Positions 45,027 to 53,595 of a DNA stretch of 64,000 nt are shown here, in pieces (positions within the stretch are counted from its first letter, which is position 1; each line of letters opens with the position of its first letter). The DNA comes from Devosia neptuniae (GTDB taxonomy: Bacteria > Pseudomonadota > Alphaproteobacteria > Rhizobiales > Devosiaceae), in NCBI RefSeq assembly GCF_025452235.1, contig NZ_CP104964.1, positions 310,001 through 374,000 of the forward strand, given 5' to 3'. The position numbers and the translations under genes were made by a program. The notes under the pieces are model-generated. The model saw only the letters and a list, made by a program, of their open reading frames with translations. It was not told where the DNA came from and searched no databases.

Positions 45027-45065
45027 AGGGCTGCTTTCCAGCCAGCCGGTTGGAAGGCGGCCTTT
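45025..45065 (+). terminator. Long stem-loop after the Tat-exported protein gene
   Basis: Bases 45025-45040 pair with 45051-45065: AAAGG with CCTTT, then CTGCTTTCCA with TGGAAGGCGG (two G-T pairs, one bulged G), around a 10-base loop. It begins within the stop codon and acts as a likely terminator, though the U-run is weak. The remainder, to 45340, has no gene I can support. Confidence 0.6.
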
Positions 45066-45340
45066 CCGTTCCCCCAACTACTCGTCTGTCGAACCCTGAT
45101 GCCCGCATTGAGGAAGTGCGAACGTTCGTCAAACAGCCGAAATGGGGCGCGTTTCGACACCGGGTTGCCGCTGATATCGGACAGTATCTGGGCAATGTCC
45201 GCGAAGGACACGGCAGGGTCACCGTACAGTCATGGCGGCGGCATTTTTGTCTGCGGCTTCGGTTATGCGGAAGTAGCCAAGCTTCCCTCGGCCCGGACGG
45301 ATGGCGGGCCATCTCCGGGCGTTGATGTTATCGCTCCCAG

Positions 45341-45883
45341 TCACGATCGCCCTTCGCCGGCTTGTGCTGCCAGATAGCTGGCGTACCACTCCCGGAATTC
45401 TTCCGCGGCACCAAATTCGGGATGGTGCCTTGAGAGCTCTGCCGTCACATCTTTCGGCGCTGTCGACAAAAGCCCGATGATCTCGGGGGAGCGCGGAAGC
45501 CTGAAGGCCGAATGATCGTGATGGTTGCCGACCGCGATTGTGCCAAGAGGTCGTCCGTCCCGTCCCAGCATCTTGCTGAGCATCCACCGTTGCTGGTGCG
45601 TCTCATCGGCATTGCCCCACTCTCGGCTGCTCTGAAAACTGCCGGGCAGGCGGGGGACGGCCTTCAATCCCGCTTCTGCAATGGCATGTCGGGCCGGAAG
45701 GAACAGTAAGGCATTGAACTTGCCATAGGCCATGTCACCCACGCTCTCGAACAGCGTCTGATATTCTCCCAGCAGAGGCTGCAGTTCGTTTAGCCGGTGA
45801 TCAACGGAAGACTGAATGGCATTCGCGAGCAGCGTGATGCTCGTGACCGCCGCTATTGGCAGGCGGAAATCTGGTTGATGCAT
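45341..45883 (-). CDS. Hypothetical protein, divergent from a TetR regulator
   Basis: Protein of 180 residues; AAGGATTGAAAG precedes the ATG at 45883. The first 25 residues (LPIAAVTSITLLANAIQ) are mildly hydrophobic but not a good signal. The body is helical with polar stretches (HHDHSAFRLPRSPEIIG, ELSRHHPEFGAAEEFREWY). No family recognised. It shares an 85-base promoter region with the TetR gene at 45969 and is probably under its control. Confidence 0.65.
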   Translation of the reverse strand: MHQPDFRLPIAAVTSITLLANAIQSSVDHRLNELQPLLGEYQTLFESVGDMAYGKFNALLFLPARHAIAEAGLKAVPRLPGSFQSSREWGNADETHQQRWMLSKMLGRDGRPLGTIAVGNHHDHSAFRLPRSPEIIGLLSTAPKDVTAELSRHHPEFGAAEEFREWYASYLAAQAGEGRS

Positions 45884-45968
45884 CTTTCAATCCTTAATAG
45901 CGTACGCCGTAAAGTTTTGGCGTTGTAAGGGCAATGCCGTACTATGTAAAGAGTTGAGGGCAGCCAGT

Positions 45969-46727
45969 ATGGGTGACGTTTCGGGCGCTAAAGCCGAAAT
46001 TGATAGGCTATGGGGTAACCAAAGTGACTCTAGGACAGGTCCAAAGGCGAAGTTGACAGGCAGACAAGTCGCCAGGAGAGCGATTGGGCTTGCCGATCAG
46101 AATGGTATCCATGCCCTGACCATGCGCTCCGTGGCCCACGCGCTGGGCGTATCCCCCATGGCGCTCTACACCTACTTCCCAGGCAAGAACGAACTCATTG
46201 AGGTCATGGTCGACGAGACCTTCACCGAACCTTCGCTGACATCGGAGATGGCAGGAGGCTGGAAGGAACGGCTCATCGTAGTGGCCGAGAGGAATTGGTC
46301 TCTCTTGATGCACCATCCGTGGCTTGCCGATGTCGAAGGCTTCAGGCCTGTTCTGGGACCTAATGTCATCGCCAAATACGATTTCGAACTCTCAGCACTC
46401 GAGGGGGTGGGTCTTTCGGACGTGGAAATGGATCTTGTACTCGCTACCGTGCTGAACTTCGTGCGGGGCGCGGCCAAGACCAAGCTGGATGCCGCGGCGG
46501 CGGTGCATCGGACCGGGCAGGCAGATGACGTCTGGTGGCGAGAACGAGGCCCCCTATTGGCCAAAGTCCTAGGAGACCGGTACCCTCTTGCCCAACGTGT
46601 TGGTGCCGCAGCGGGGGCATATTACGATGCCCCGGGTGATCCCGATTTGGGGTTTAGATTTGGTCTCGAGCGCCTCATCGACGGCATCGGGCTAATGCTG
46701 CCACGTCAGTCGCCAAGGTCTGAATAG
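45969..46727 (+). CDS. TetR-family transcriptional regulator with tetracycline-repressor-type C-domain
   Basis: Regulator of 252 residues from the ATG at 45969 (GAGGG upstream). After a polar N-terminal extension, the HTH is at about residues 40-75 (SVAHALGVSPMALYTYFPGKNELIEVM). The C-terminal ligand domain resembles the TetR_C family (LLMHHPWLADVEGFRPVLGP). It is divergent from a hypothetical gene and lies 143 bases before a glycosyltransferase gene that it may regulate in response to a natural product. Confidence 0.9.
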   Translation: MGDVSGAKAEIDRLWGNQSDSRTGPKAKLTGRQVARRAIGLADQNGIHALTMRSVAHALGVSPMALYTYFPGKNELIEVMVDETFTEPSLTSEMAGGWKERLIVVAERNWSLLMHHPWLADVEGFRPVLGPNVIAKYDFELSALEGVGLSDVEMDLVLATVLNFVRGAAKTKLDAAAAVHRTGQADDVWWRERGPLLAKVLGDRYPLAQRVGAAAGAYYDAPGDPDLGFRFGLERLIDGIGLMLPRQSPRSE

Positions 46728-46869
46728 CGGCTTATTTGGAACAGGTTATCACCTGTTGGCAATACGCCGCGAGGGCAGCTCTCACAGTGCACATATGGGG
46801 CACAAGGGCCTTGCTTCAAGAGTGGTTACCCGTCGTACACCGCGGTGAACGTGTTCGGTTTGGAGGTAA

Positions 46870-48051
46870 ATGATGCGCGTATTGCTGGCTAGCTATGGAT
46901 CAAGGGGGGACGTCGAGCCCATCGCCGCGCTGGCGGTTCAACTGCTTGGGCAAGGTGTAGAGGTGAAGGCCTGCGTCCCGCCGGACCGTGAGTTCGTGGA
47001 GCTATTGGATCGCTACGCAATACCGTCGGTACCCTTCCCGAAAAGCTGGCGATCCTGGGCGGACCAGCCATCAACCGCCGAAGAGAAGGTCTTTAGCGTT
47101 GATGACTATGTCGGTCAGCACGTCGCTGTGACCTATCCGACCTTGGTAGAGGCCGCGCAAGATTGCGATGTAATGGTCGCCAGCGGTATGTTGCACTTCG
47201 TCGCCAGCTCAGTCGCGGAGCGGGTCGGCATTCCGCTACGCTTTGTGCTCTTCTCGCCTAGTCTGCTCAAGCCGCAACCGTGGCAGCCTTTGGCAGTGGC
47301 GGCGATCAATGCTCATCGAGCCTCCATCAATTTGCCGCCGATCAGCAATGCTATGGAGTTCTTGTTCACTGCCCGCCCTTGGCTGGCGGCCGACCCTCTG
47401 TTGAGCCCGCTAAGTGACCGGCAGGAAATGCAGCTCGATCGCACGGGTGCTTGGGTCTCGACTGATGATCGCCCCCTACCTCGCGACCTTCTGGCGTTCC
47501 TGGATGCCGGCGCCCCGCCCATCTATGTGGGTTTTGGCAGCATGCGGATGGCGAGCGATAGCGCGAGGATGGCGATCGAAGCTATACGCGAACTTGGGCA
47601 TCGCATTGTCTTGGCACGTGGTTGGTCCGACTTGGCAACCATCGATGCGGAAAAGGACTGCTTTTCAGTCGGAGAGGTCAACCAGCAGGCGCTGTTTCCC
47701 CGCATGGCGGCAGTGGTGCATCATGGCGGCGCCGGCACGACGATCGCCGGGGCCATGGCGGGAATTCCGCAGGTCGTCGTTCCGCAAGCGGCTGATCAGC
47801 CCTATTGGGCCAGTCGCGTCAGCGCTTTGAGAATAGGCGCTGTCCACGACGGTCCAGTTTTGACATCGAGCTCGCTTTCTTTGGCGCTCCTGGAAGCACT
47901 CAATCCAAAAGTGCAAAAGGCAGCCTCGGCCATGGCCCAACGTATCCACCGGGATGGGGCCGCTGTGGCTGCCAAACGATTATTGGATGTTGTCGCGCAA
48001 CCGCTAGTCACCGCAAAGGCCGGGAAGCATGACCCGCATTCAGTTTCGTAA
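46870..48051 (+). CDS. Glycosyltransferase, UGT/MGT family (GT1-like)
   Basis: Cytosolic glycosyltransferase of 393 residues of the GT-B fold, behind TGGAGGTAA. The N-domain begins MRVLLASYGSRGDVEPIAALA; the C-domain carries the nucleotide-sugar motif FPRMAAVVHHGGAGTTIAGAMAGIPQVVVPQAADQPYWASRV in which the HHGGAGTT core is diagnostic. Members glycosylate macrolides, glycopeptides, sterols or flavonoids. With the upstream TetR gene and the downstream acetyltransferase it may form a small-molecule inactivation group (inference). Confidence 0.92.
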   Translation: MMRVLLASYGSRGDVEPIAALAVQLLGQGVEVKACVPPDREFVELLDRYAIPSVPFPKSWRSWADQPSTAEEKVFSVDDYVGQHVAVTYPTLVEAAQDCDVMVASGMLHFVASSVAERVGIPLRFVLFSPSLLKPQPWQPLAVAAINAHRASINLPPISNAMEFLFTARPWLAADPLLSPLSDRQEMQLDRTGAWVSTDDRPLPRDLLAFLDAGAPPIYVGFGSMRMASDSARMAIEAIRELGHRIVLARGWSDLATIDAEKDCFSVGEVNQQALFPRMAAVVHHGGAGTTIAGAMAGIPQVVVPQAADQPYWASRVSALRIGAVHDGPVLTSSSLSLALLEALNPKVQKAASAMAQRIHRDGAAVAAKRLLDVVAQPLVTAKAGKHDPHSVS

Positions 48052-48493
48052 CGCGACATCTGCCGACCGCGACAGTCTCAATCGGATCAAGCGAGCGGCT
48101 TCGCTTGTCAGCGATGAGTACAGGGAGGCACTTTTGGCCCATCCCGAATTCCTGCTGGTGCCGGACAGGCAAATAGACTCCGGCCAGGTAGTCGTTGCGG
48201 AGGAGGGAGGCGAGATCGTTGGACTGGCCGCAATCAGCCGCCGGGACGATGGACTGGAGCTGGAAGGTCTTTTTGTTGACCCGTCTCGGTGGAAACAGGG
48301 AATCGGGCGCCGCCTGGTCGAGGTGACGGTTCGGCAGCGTAGCGAGGATCCTGCATTGACGCCGCTGCATGTTGTCGCCAGCCCTGACGCCAAGCCATTC
48401 TACCTGGCCTGCGGGTTCAAGATTGTTGGAGACACCGACACCCGCTTCGGTCCCGCAATCGTCATGAGACTGGACCCTCAGCCTTGTGGCTGA
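48029..48493 (+). CDS. GNAT-family acetyltransferase
   Basis: Acetyltransferase of 154 residues, overlapping the glycosyltransferase gene by 23 bases, so translationally linked. The acetyl-CoA site is at LEGLFVDPSRWKQGIGRRLVE (Q/R-X-X-G-X-G/A form), with ASPDAKPFYLACGFKIVGD after it. It modifies a small molecule or protein amine; the target is not visible. Context suggests the same pathway as the preceding glycosyltransferase. Confidence 0.9.
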   Translation: MTRIQFRNATSADRDSLNRIKRAASLVSDEYREALLAHPEFLLVPDRQIDSGQVVVAEEGGEIVGLAAISRRDDGLELEGLFVDPSRWKQGIGRRLVEVTVRQRSEDPALTPLHVVASPDAKPFYLACGFKIVGDTDTRFGPAIVMRLDPQPCG

Positions 48494-48523
48494 GCAATCA
48501 TACCCCCAACGAGGAGAGATCAG

Positions 48524-48934
48524 ATGAAGGCACGCGGAACATTCACGGTCAGCAATTTCAAGCCGACGCAGTTGGCTCCTGTGCCGGCCATTTCGACCGC
48601 CATGCCGGTTGGCGTCAGCACGATGGAGAAGACATATTCAGGCGGAATTGTCGGCCGATCCGCCACGATCTTTACGGCCGCCTTCGATCAGGCAAGTGGA
48701 GTCGGCTCTTACGTGGCGATGGAAAGCTTCGAAGGCACGATTGCCGGCAGAACCGGCACCTTCAATTTTCTTCACTCCGCCTCGACCAAGGGCAGCGATC
48801 GGAGCAATGAGTTTATTGCCATTGTCGAGGGAAGCGGTACCGGTGGATTTTCCGGAATCTCGGGCGCCGGGCAAATGACAGTCGATGCTGATGGCACACA
48901 TCACTTGGAGTTCGATTTTCAAATTGTTGGATAG
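48524..48934 (+). CDS. DUF3224 family protein
   Basis: Protein of 136 residues matching DUF3224, predicted to be a small beta-barrel of the allene-oxide-cyclase/lipocalin-like type. Landmarks are MKARGTFTVSNF at the start, MEKTYSGGIVGRS near 35, YVAMESFEGTIAGRTGTF near 65 and the closing GTHHLEFDFQI. GAGGAGAG lies upstream of the ATG. No signal peptide. It is the last gene of the TetR-associated group; function unknown. Confidence 0.88.
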   Translation: MKARGTFTVSNFKPTQLAPVPAISTAMPVGVSTMEKTYSGGIVGRSATIFTAAFDQASGVGSYVAMESFEGTIAGRTGTFNFLHSASTKGSDRSNEFIAIVEGSGTGGFSGISGAGQMTVDADGTHHLEFDFQIVG

Positions 48935-49204
48935 GCTGGGGTTGATTGCCAAGGTCACTACTGTCTGCCAACATATCGCGGGAAGACTGCTAGATCACGA
49001 GCGAGTGGGTTCAGCGGGCGAAGTACTAGGTTGTTACCGGCCATCGTTGGTTGCGGGTCAAAGTTCAAGTGCTGAATGTCCATCCCATATCCATGGCTGC
49101 GTACCTGCTTCGCACGACATTGGGACAAAAGCTGACGGACTGCGAACCCCCCTTTGTCGCCTGCGAACGGACGGGACAAAGTCAAGGCTGAAACGCTTCG
49201 TGGG

Positions 49205-49237
49205 CCGATCCAGCCGGCCGCTAAGCCGGCTGGTCGG
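49205..49237. terminator. Strong stem-loop between convergent genes
   Basis: CCGA-T-CCAGCCGGC (49205-49218) pairs with GCCGGCTGGTCGG (49225-49237), a 13-bp stem with one bulged T and a 6-base loop. It lies between the plus-strand DUF3224 gene and the minus-strand lipoprotein gene and could end transcription from either side. No long U-run is present. The rest of 48935-49243 shows no gene. Confidence 0.55.
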
Positions 49238-49243
49238 ATTAAG

Positions 49244-49555
49244 TTAGTTCGCCTCCTCTTTTCGGGCGTCGATCATTTCCTGCGTATTTCTGCTAATCTC
49301 GGACGCGATGCGGGCGCGTTCCAGGGCGGCTAACGCTTCCCCATCTCGACGCTGCTGTTGGATCAGCATGCATTGCGTGTGCTGGGCTGAACCATAGCGC
49401 GATCCGAAGTTGGCACAGGTCACCATGTCTTCATTCAGTTCGGCCTGCCGTTGCTCGGCAGTGGTGGCACAACCAGCCAAAAAAGAGCCAATCATGATGA
49501 CAAGTGCGAGAGACTGGGCAGAGCGGTGACGTCTAGAAAAAGGAGTATGCTTCAT
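49244..49555 (-). CDS. Small lipoprotein
   Basis: Protein of 103 residues with a lipoprotein signal peptide: basic start, hydrophobic core SLALVIMIGSF and lipobox LAGC at about residues 26-29. The mature part is helical with a cysteine pair (MVTCANFGSRYGSAQHTQC) and a charged coil. No named family recognised. It lies 29 bases after the prolyl oligopeptidase gene on the same strand and could be co-transcribed with it. Confidence 0.8.
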   Translation of the reverse strand: MKHTPFSRRHRSAQSLALVIMIGSFLAGCATTAEQRQAELNEDMVTCANFGSRYGSAQHTQCMLIQQQRRDGEALAALERARIASEISRNTQEMIDARKEEAN

Positions 49556-49584
49556 AGCTTAGGTCTCTTGAATTGAGGAATTGA

Positions 49585-51726
49585 TTACTTGACCGGAGCG
49601 ACTTTGAGCCCAGTCCAACGTGCTGCGAACGCCCACATGTCGGCATAGAGGGAGACCAACTTGTCCAATGGCATGCCGGCGCCATGACCAGCGCGGGCCT
49701 CCACCCTGACCAATCGGGGCTTTGGGCCTAGTTCCTCGGCTTGCAGCCGGGCAACGTATTTGAACGTGTGTCCTGGTACGACACGATCGTCCGCTTCGGC
49801 CGTGGTCGCCAGGATAGCGGGATAGTCAACACCGGGTCGGGGGTTAATGTTGTGATAGGGCGAGTAAGCAAGGAGATTGTCGAAATCGGCCTCGATGTCG
49901 GGATTGCCGAAGTCCGATATCCACATGGCTCCACCGGTGAACTTGTGGAACCTGAGCATGTCCATCACACCCACGCCCGGAAGAGCCGCGTCGAATAGAT
50001 CTGGACGTTGGTTGACGACGGCACCGACCAGCAGCCCGCCATTGGACTCGCCTTGAATGGCCAAACCTTTTTCTGACGTAATGCCTTCGGCCTTCAGGAA
50101 TTCGGCTGCGGCGATGAAGTCGTCGAAGACATTCTGCTTGTTCACCAACCGACCGGCCATGTGCCAGGCACGGCCATACTCACCGCCACCACGAATGTTG
50201 GCGACAGCAAGGACCCCGCCTTGCTCGACCCAAGCCATCTGCGCAGGGTTGTAAACCGGCACCTGACTCACCGCGTAGCCGCCGTAGCCGTAGAGCAGGG
50301 TCGGCGCGGCCGCATCGACATCGTCGCGTCTGACGATGAAGATCGGGACCCGGGTGCCATCATGGGAATGATAGAAGCGCTGCTCTACCTTTACGCGATC
50401 GAGATCGACCGGAACTTTTGGTTCGAACCATGTAGACACGGCGTTCTTATCGACGTCATAGCGAAGCACCGAGATAGGCATGTTATAGCTTGAGAAAAGG
50501 AAGAATGCCTCGGTGTCTGCGGCGTCTCCCTGCATAACGGCTGCACTGCCAATACCGGGCAAATCTACTTTGCCCTCTGGCGTGCCGTTCAAGTTGAACC
50601 GGCGAACTTCGGTATTAGCGTTGACCAGATAGTAGGCGATAAGACGCCCCCCGACGAGCACCGCCCGGGTAAGCACCGCATCGTCTTCGGGGACGATCTC
50701 AACGACTTTACCTTCCGCATCATCCAGATCGAGCGTCACCAGTTTTCGGCGTTCGGCGTTGTCGCTGGTAAGGATGAAGAGTCTGTCATCGCTGTTGCCA
50801 ACGACTGACCATTCGGCATCGAAGCCTTCAACGACGGTGCGAGGCGCCCAATCTTCGGTCGACAGGTCGATGACGGTCAGTGCATTGACACCAACTGATG
50901 CCGTCGAGGCGATGAACAGGTAGCGGCCATCGTCGCTGCGATCCGAGAGGTGAAGCAGCTTTGGATCGTCCGGTGTAGAATAGACCAGCCGATCATCGGC
51001 CTGTTCAGTGCCCAAAGCATGATAATAGACTGCATGGCCTGACACGGCTGCGGAGGCACCAGCGTCGCCCTTTGGCTCGGGGAAACTCGAGTAGAAAAAG
51101 CCTTTACCCGCCTTGTCCCAAGCGATCTGGGTAAACCGTGCCCATTTCACCTCGTCCTGCCGCACCTGTTGCGTGTCAACGTCCAGAACCTGAATGGTTC
51201 GCCAGTCGCTGCCACCAGATTGAACGCCGTAGGCGATGTATTTGCCATTGTCGGAAACCGACCATTCGGCCAGCGCATCAGCGTTGTCTTCAGACCAAGT
51301 GTTGGGATCGATAAGCACTTGGTCTTCGCCGGTTGCACCATCGCGGACCAGTAGCGCTGGCTGATTGGTGGTCGTCGCATTTCGCGTGAAGAAGTACCGG
51401 TTTGCCCGTTTGATCGGCGCGGTGGCCTGCTCATAGTCGAGCACTGATGCCAGACGATCACAGAAGACATCTCGGGTTGGCAAGGTGTCCAGGTAATTTC
51501 TGGTCAAGGCATTCTGCGTCGTCACCCAGCGTGCAACATCGTCATCACTGCGCAAGTCGGTTTCGAGCCAACGGTATGGATCTACGAACGTCCGACCGAA
51601 GAGTTCTTCGGAAACGTCCAGACGTTTGGTTTCGGGATAGTTGAAGGTCTCCATGGGAGGCTCCTGGGCTAGGGCCGGCACGGCTGCAAGGGCAGCGAGC
51701 GCGAATATCATCGCTTTTGGTTTCAT
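49585..51726 (-). CDS. Prolyl oligopeptidase, S9A family, exported
   Basis: Serine peptidase cleaving short peptides after proline, 713 residues from the ATG at 51726 (GAGAGGAG upstream; the frame runs 31 codons further with no ribosome site). Signal peptide MKPKAMIFALAALAAVPALA predicts a periplasmic enzyme. A beta-propeller spans about residues 70-430. The alpha/beta-hydrolase domain carries Ser in QGESNGGLL, Asp in TAEADDRVVPGH and His in ARAGHGAGM. It is divergent from a TetR gene with two operator-like palindromes between them. Function fits peptide scavenging with the peptide importer at the window start. Confidence 0.94.
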   Translation of the reverse strand: MKPKAMIFALAALAAVPALAQEPPMETFNYPETKRLDVSEELFGRTFVDPYRWLETDLRSDDDVARWVTTQNALTRNYLDTLPTRDVFCDRLASVLDYEQATAPIKRANRYFFTRNATTTNQPALLVRDGATGEDQVLIDPNTWSEDNADALAEWSVSDNGKYIAYGVQSGGSDWRTIQVLDVDTQQVRQDEVKWARFTQIAWDKAGKGFFYSSFPEPKGDAGASAAVSGHAVYYHALGTEQADDRLVYSTPDDPKLLHLSDRSDDGRYLFIASTASVGVNALTVIDLSTEDWAPRTVVEGFDAEWSVVGNSDDRLFILTSDNAERRKLVTLDLDDAEGKVVEIVPEDDAVLTRAVLVGGRLIAYYLVNANTEVRRFNLNGTPEGKVDLPGIGSAAVMQGDAADTEAFFLFSSYNMPISVLRYDVDKNAVSTWFEPKVPVDLDRVKVEQRFYHSHDGTRVPIFIVRRDDVDAAAPTLLYGYGGYAVSQVPVYNPAQMAWVEQGGVLAVANIRGGGEYGRAWHMAGRLVNKQNVFDDFIAAAEFLKAEGITSEKGLAIQGESNGGLLVGAVVNQRPDLFDAALPGVGVMDMLRFHKFTGGAMWISDFGNPDIEADFDNLLAYSPYHNINPRPGVDYPAILATTAEADDRVVPGHTFKYVARLQAEELGPKPRLVRVEARAGHGAGMPLDKLVSLYADMWAFAARWTGLKVAPVK

Positions 51727-51801
51727 CGATAATCTCCTCTCCAGCGAATGGTCGTCGCACAGGCGCTCGGACCACGCCGAAAGACGTGAACAGACACATA
51801 A

Positions 51802-51820
51802 TATGTCACTTAGTGACATA
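51802..51820. promoter_or_regulatory. TetR-type operator palindrome 1
   Basis: TATGTCACT-T-AGTGACATA has perfect 9-bp arms around one base and lies between the divergent prolyl oligopeptidase and TetR genes. A second, less perfect copy is at 51875-51890. The arrangement fits an autoregulated divergent promoter. Confidence 0.7.
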
Positions 51821-51874
51821 AATGTGTTCTATAATCGATCTTGGACGGGAAAAACACCTTGATGCCGGACTTAA

Positions 51875-51890
51875 ATGTCACTTAGTGTCA
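51875..51890. promoter_or_regulatory. TetR-type operator palindrome 2
   Basis: ATGTCACT-T-AGTGTCA repeats the operator at 51802-51820 with one mismatch in the right arm. It ends 4 bases before the TetR start at 51895, so binding would also block translation initiation or transcription of the regulator itself. Confidence 0.65.
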
Positions 51891-51894
51891 GACC

Positions 51895-52563
51895 ATGTCT
51901 GCACGGGGATCAAAATTGACATCTCGGGAAGCGACGAGATTGGACATCTCGCGTCATGCGGCGAAGCTTTTTCTCGAGCGTGGGGTGGCTGGGACCAGCG
52001 GCGACGATATTGCGGCCGCTGCCGGGCTGTCGGCTCGCACGATCTGGCGATATTTCAGATCGAAGGAAAGTTGCGTTGAACCCCTTTTCGCGAAGTCGAT
52101 GACCGACTTCTGCGAACAGTTGCGAGCTTGGCCGAAGGACATTTCGATCGAAGAACAGTTCGCAAAAACGTTCGCACTCGAGACTAAGACCGACCAGGAG
52201 ATAGCCGATGGTTTTCTGATTGTTCGTCTAGTCGCAAAATTGGCGGAAGAGCCAGAGTTGCAGACGTCATGGTTGATGTCTCGCCATCAAAGCGAGCCCG
52301 ATCTTGCGCTCATTATTGCGGATCGCTTAGGCCGGTCGTCACAGGATTTCGACATCCGACTTTGTGCAGCCGCCGTGGCTTCGGCCATCCGAGTAATCGA
52401 CGAAACGGTGAGCTTCGCTGCGATTGTACATAAACAGACCTTCAGCACCGCTGAACTGGTGGAGCAGATGGCTGCTGCAATCCGACGGATAAGTCCAATA
52501 CCCTTTTGCGATCCCGTGGCTTCCGATGTCTTCGGCAGGTCAGGCGGATCCAGAAGATCGTGA
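51895..52563 (+). CDS. TetR-family regulator, divergent from prolyl oligopeptidase
   Basis: Regulator of 222 residues. The HTH is at about residues 20-60 (AKLFLERGVAGTSGDDIAAAAGLSARTIWRYFRSKE core), with a variable helical ligand domain after it. Two copies of the palindrome TGTCACT-T-AGTGACA lie immediately upstream, one perfect, one nearly so, which identifies the probable operators and predicts autoregulation plus control of the peptidase gene. Confidence 0.9.
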   Translation: MSARGSKLTSREATRLDISRHAAKLFLERGVAGTSGDDIAAAAGLSARTIWRYFRSKESCVEPLFAKSMTDFCEQLRAWPKDISIEEQFAKTFALETKTDQEIADGFLIVRLVAKLAEEPELQTSWLMSRHQSEPDLALIIADRLGRSSQDFDIRLCAAAVASAIRVIDETVSFAAIVHKQTFSTAELVEQMAAAIRRISPIPFCDPVASDVFGRSGGSRRS

Positions 52564-52716
52564 TCAGGGATATCGCCAAACGCCGGCCAGGTGATGCATG
52601 TCGCAATTCCGGTTTCCCCGTAGTCAGCTCCGGGATACTGCGCTGGTGGAGGGGTACGGACTAATTTCCGTCCCTTCATTCTTCAGAGGGCACGCCCCCA
52701 GATAGATACGTATAAT

Positions 52717-52733
52717 ACCAGTTGCTAAGTGGT
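52717..52733. promoter_or_regulatory. GntR/UTRA operator, copy 1 (regulator promoter)
   Basis: ACCAGT-N5-AGTGGT, an inverted repeat with one mismatch, ends 6 bases before the regulator start at 52740. Arm sequence and spacing equal those of the perfect site at 53530-53546. Confidence 0.65.
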
Positions 52734-52739
52734 GACTCG

Positions 52740-53528
52740 ATGCGTATCGATTTTGTGCCTGCGGGACTGGATGATGTTATGAGCACCGACGACTTCATAG
52801 AGTGGTTGAAGCGCAATATGGCGGACGCTGATTCCGGCCAGCCCCTTCACAAGCGGCTCAAATTTTCCATTGAGGGCGCGATCCTTAGCAACAGTCTCAA
52901 GCCTGGTGCAGTCCTGCCCGGTGAACGGACCTTGTCGGACGCGCTGGCACTGTCACGGGTAACTGTTCGCAAGGCCATCGCGCTGCTTGTGGAGGAGGGG
53001 CTAGCCCATCGACGGCAGGGGGCGAGAACGGAAGTCGGCTCGCGTGTCGAGAAGTCGCTGGCGACCTTGACCAGCTTTTCAGAAGATATGTCGGCCCGTG
53101 GTCTGGAGCCGGGATGCATCTGGATTTCCAAGCAGATGTGCCGTCCTTCGCCCGCCGAAATGATGGCGTTGGGCGTATCGGCGGACAGTCAAGTCATCCG
53201 TATGAAGCGCATACGAACGGCCGACGGCATCCCCATGGCAGTGGAGACCTCCGCTGTTCCGGCCCGCTTTATTACCTCGCCGGATCTAATCGGGGATTCG
53301 CTCTATGAAGCGCTTGAGCGGCTTGGCGCCATGCCGCAGCGAGCCATCCAACGCATGCGCTCGCGTCCCGCTTCCGCTAACGACGCGCAGCACTTGCAAT
53401 GCGATCTGGGACTGCCATTGCTCGTCATGGAGCGACGCTGCTTTTTGGCCGACGAGCAGATCGTGGAATTCACGGAATCGCGTTACCGCGGGGACGCCTA
53501 TGATTTCGTGCTGGAGCTGAAGCGCTAA
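52740..53528 (+). CDS. GntR-family regulator, HutC/UTRA type (NagR-like)
   Basis: Regulator of 262 residues (ATG at 52740). The winged helix is at about residues 40-105 (LPGERTLSDALALSRVTVRKAIALL) and the UTRA ligand domain at 115-255 (VIRMKRIRTADGIPMAVETS, FTESRYRGDAYDF). HutC-type members sense amino sugar phosphates, among others. It is followed by an amino-sugar phosphate epimerase-kinase fusion and a sugar importer. Matching inverted repeats before and after the gene suggest it represses both itself and the downstream operon. Confidence 0.9.
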   Translation: MRIDFVPAGLDDVMSTDDFIEWLKRNMADADSGQPLHKRLKFSIEGAILSNSLKPGAVLPGERTLSDALALSRVTVRKAIALLVEEGLAHRRQGARTEVGSRVEKSLATLTSFSEDMSARGLEPGCIWISKQMCRPSPAEMMALGVSADSQVIRMKRIRTADGIPMAVETSAVPARFITSPDLIGDSLYEALERLGAMPQRAIQRMRSRPASANDAQHLQCDLGLPLLVMERRCFLADEQIVEFTESRYRGDAYDFVLELKR

Positions 53529-53529
53529 T

Positions 53530-53546
53530 ACCAGTGAAAAACTGGT
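53530..53546. promoter_or_regulatory. GntR/UTRA operator, copy 2 (NanE-NanK operon promoter)
   Basis: ACCAGT-GAAAA-ACTGGT is a perfect 6-bp inverted repeat with a 5-base spacer in the gap between the regulator and the epimerase-kinase gene. A further CTGGTA half site is at 53553-53558. Confidence 0.7.
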
Positions 53547-53595
53547 TGTAATCTGGTATACTCTCGATATCGTTGCCGGCAATCAGGGGTTGCCG

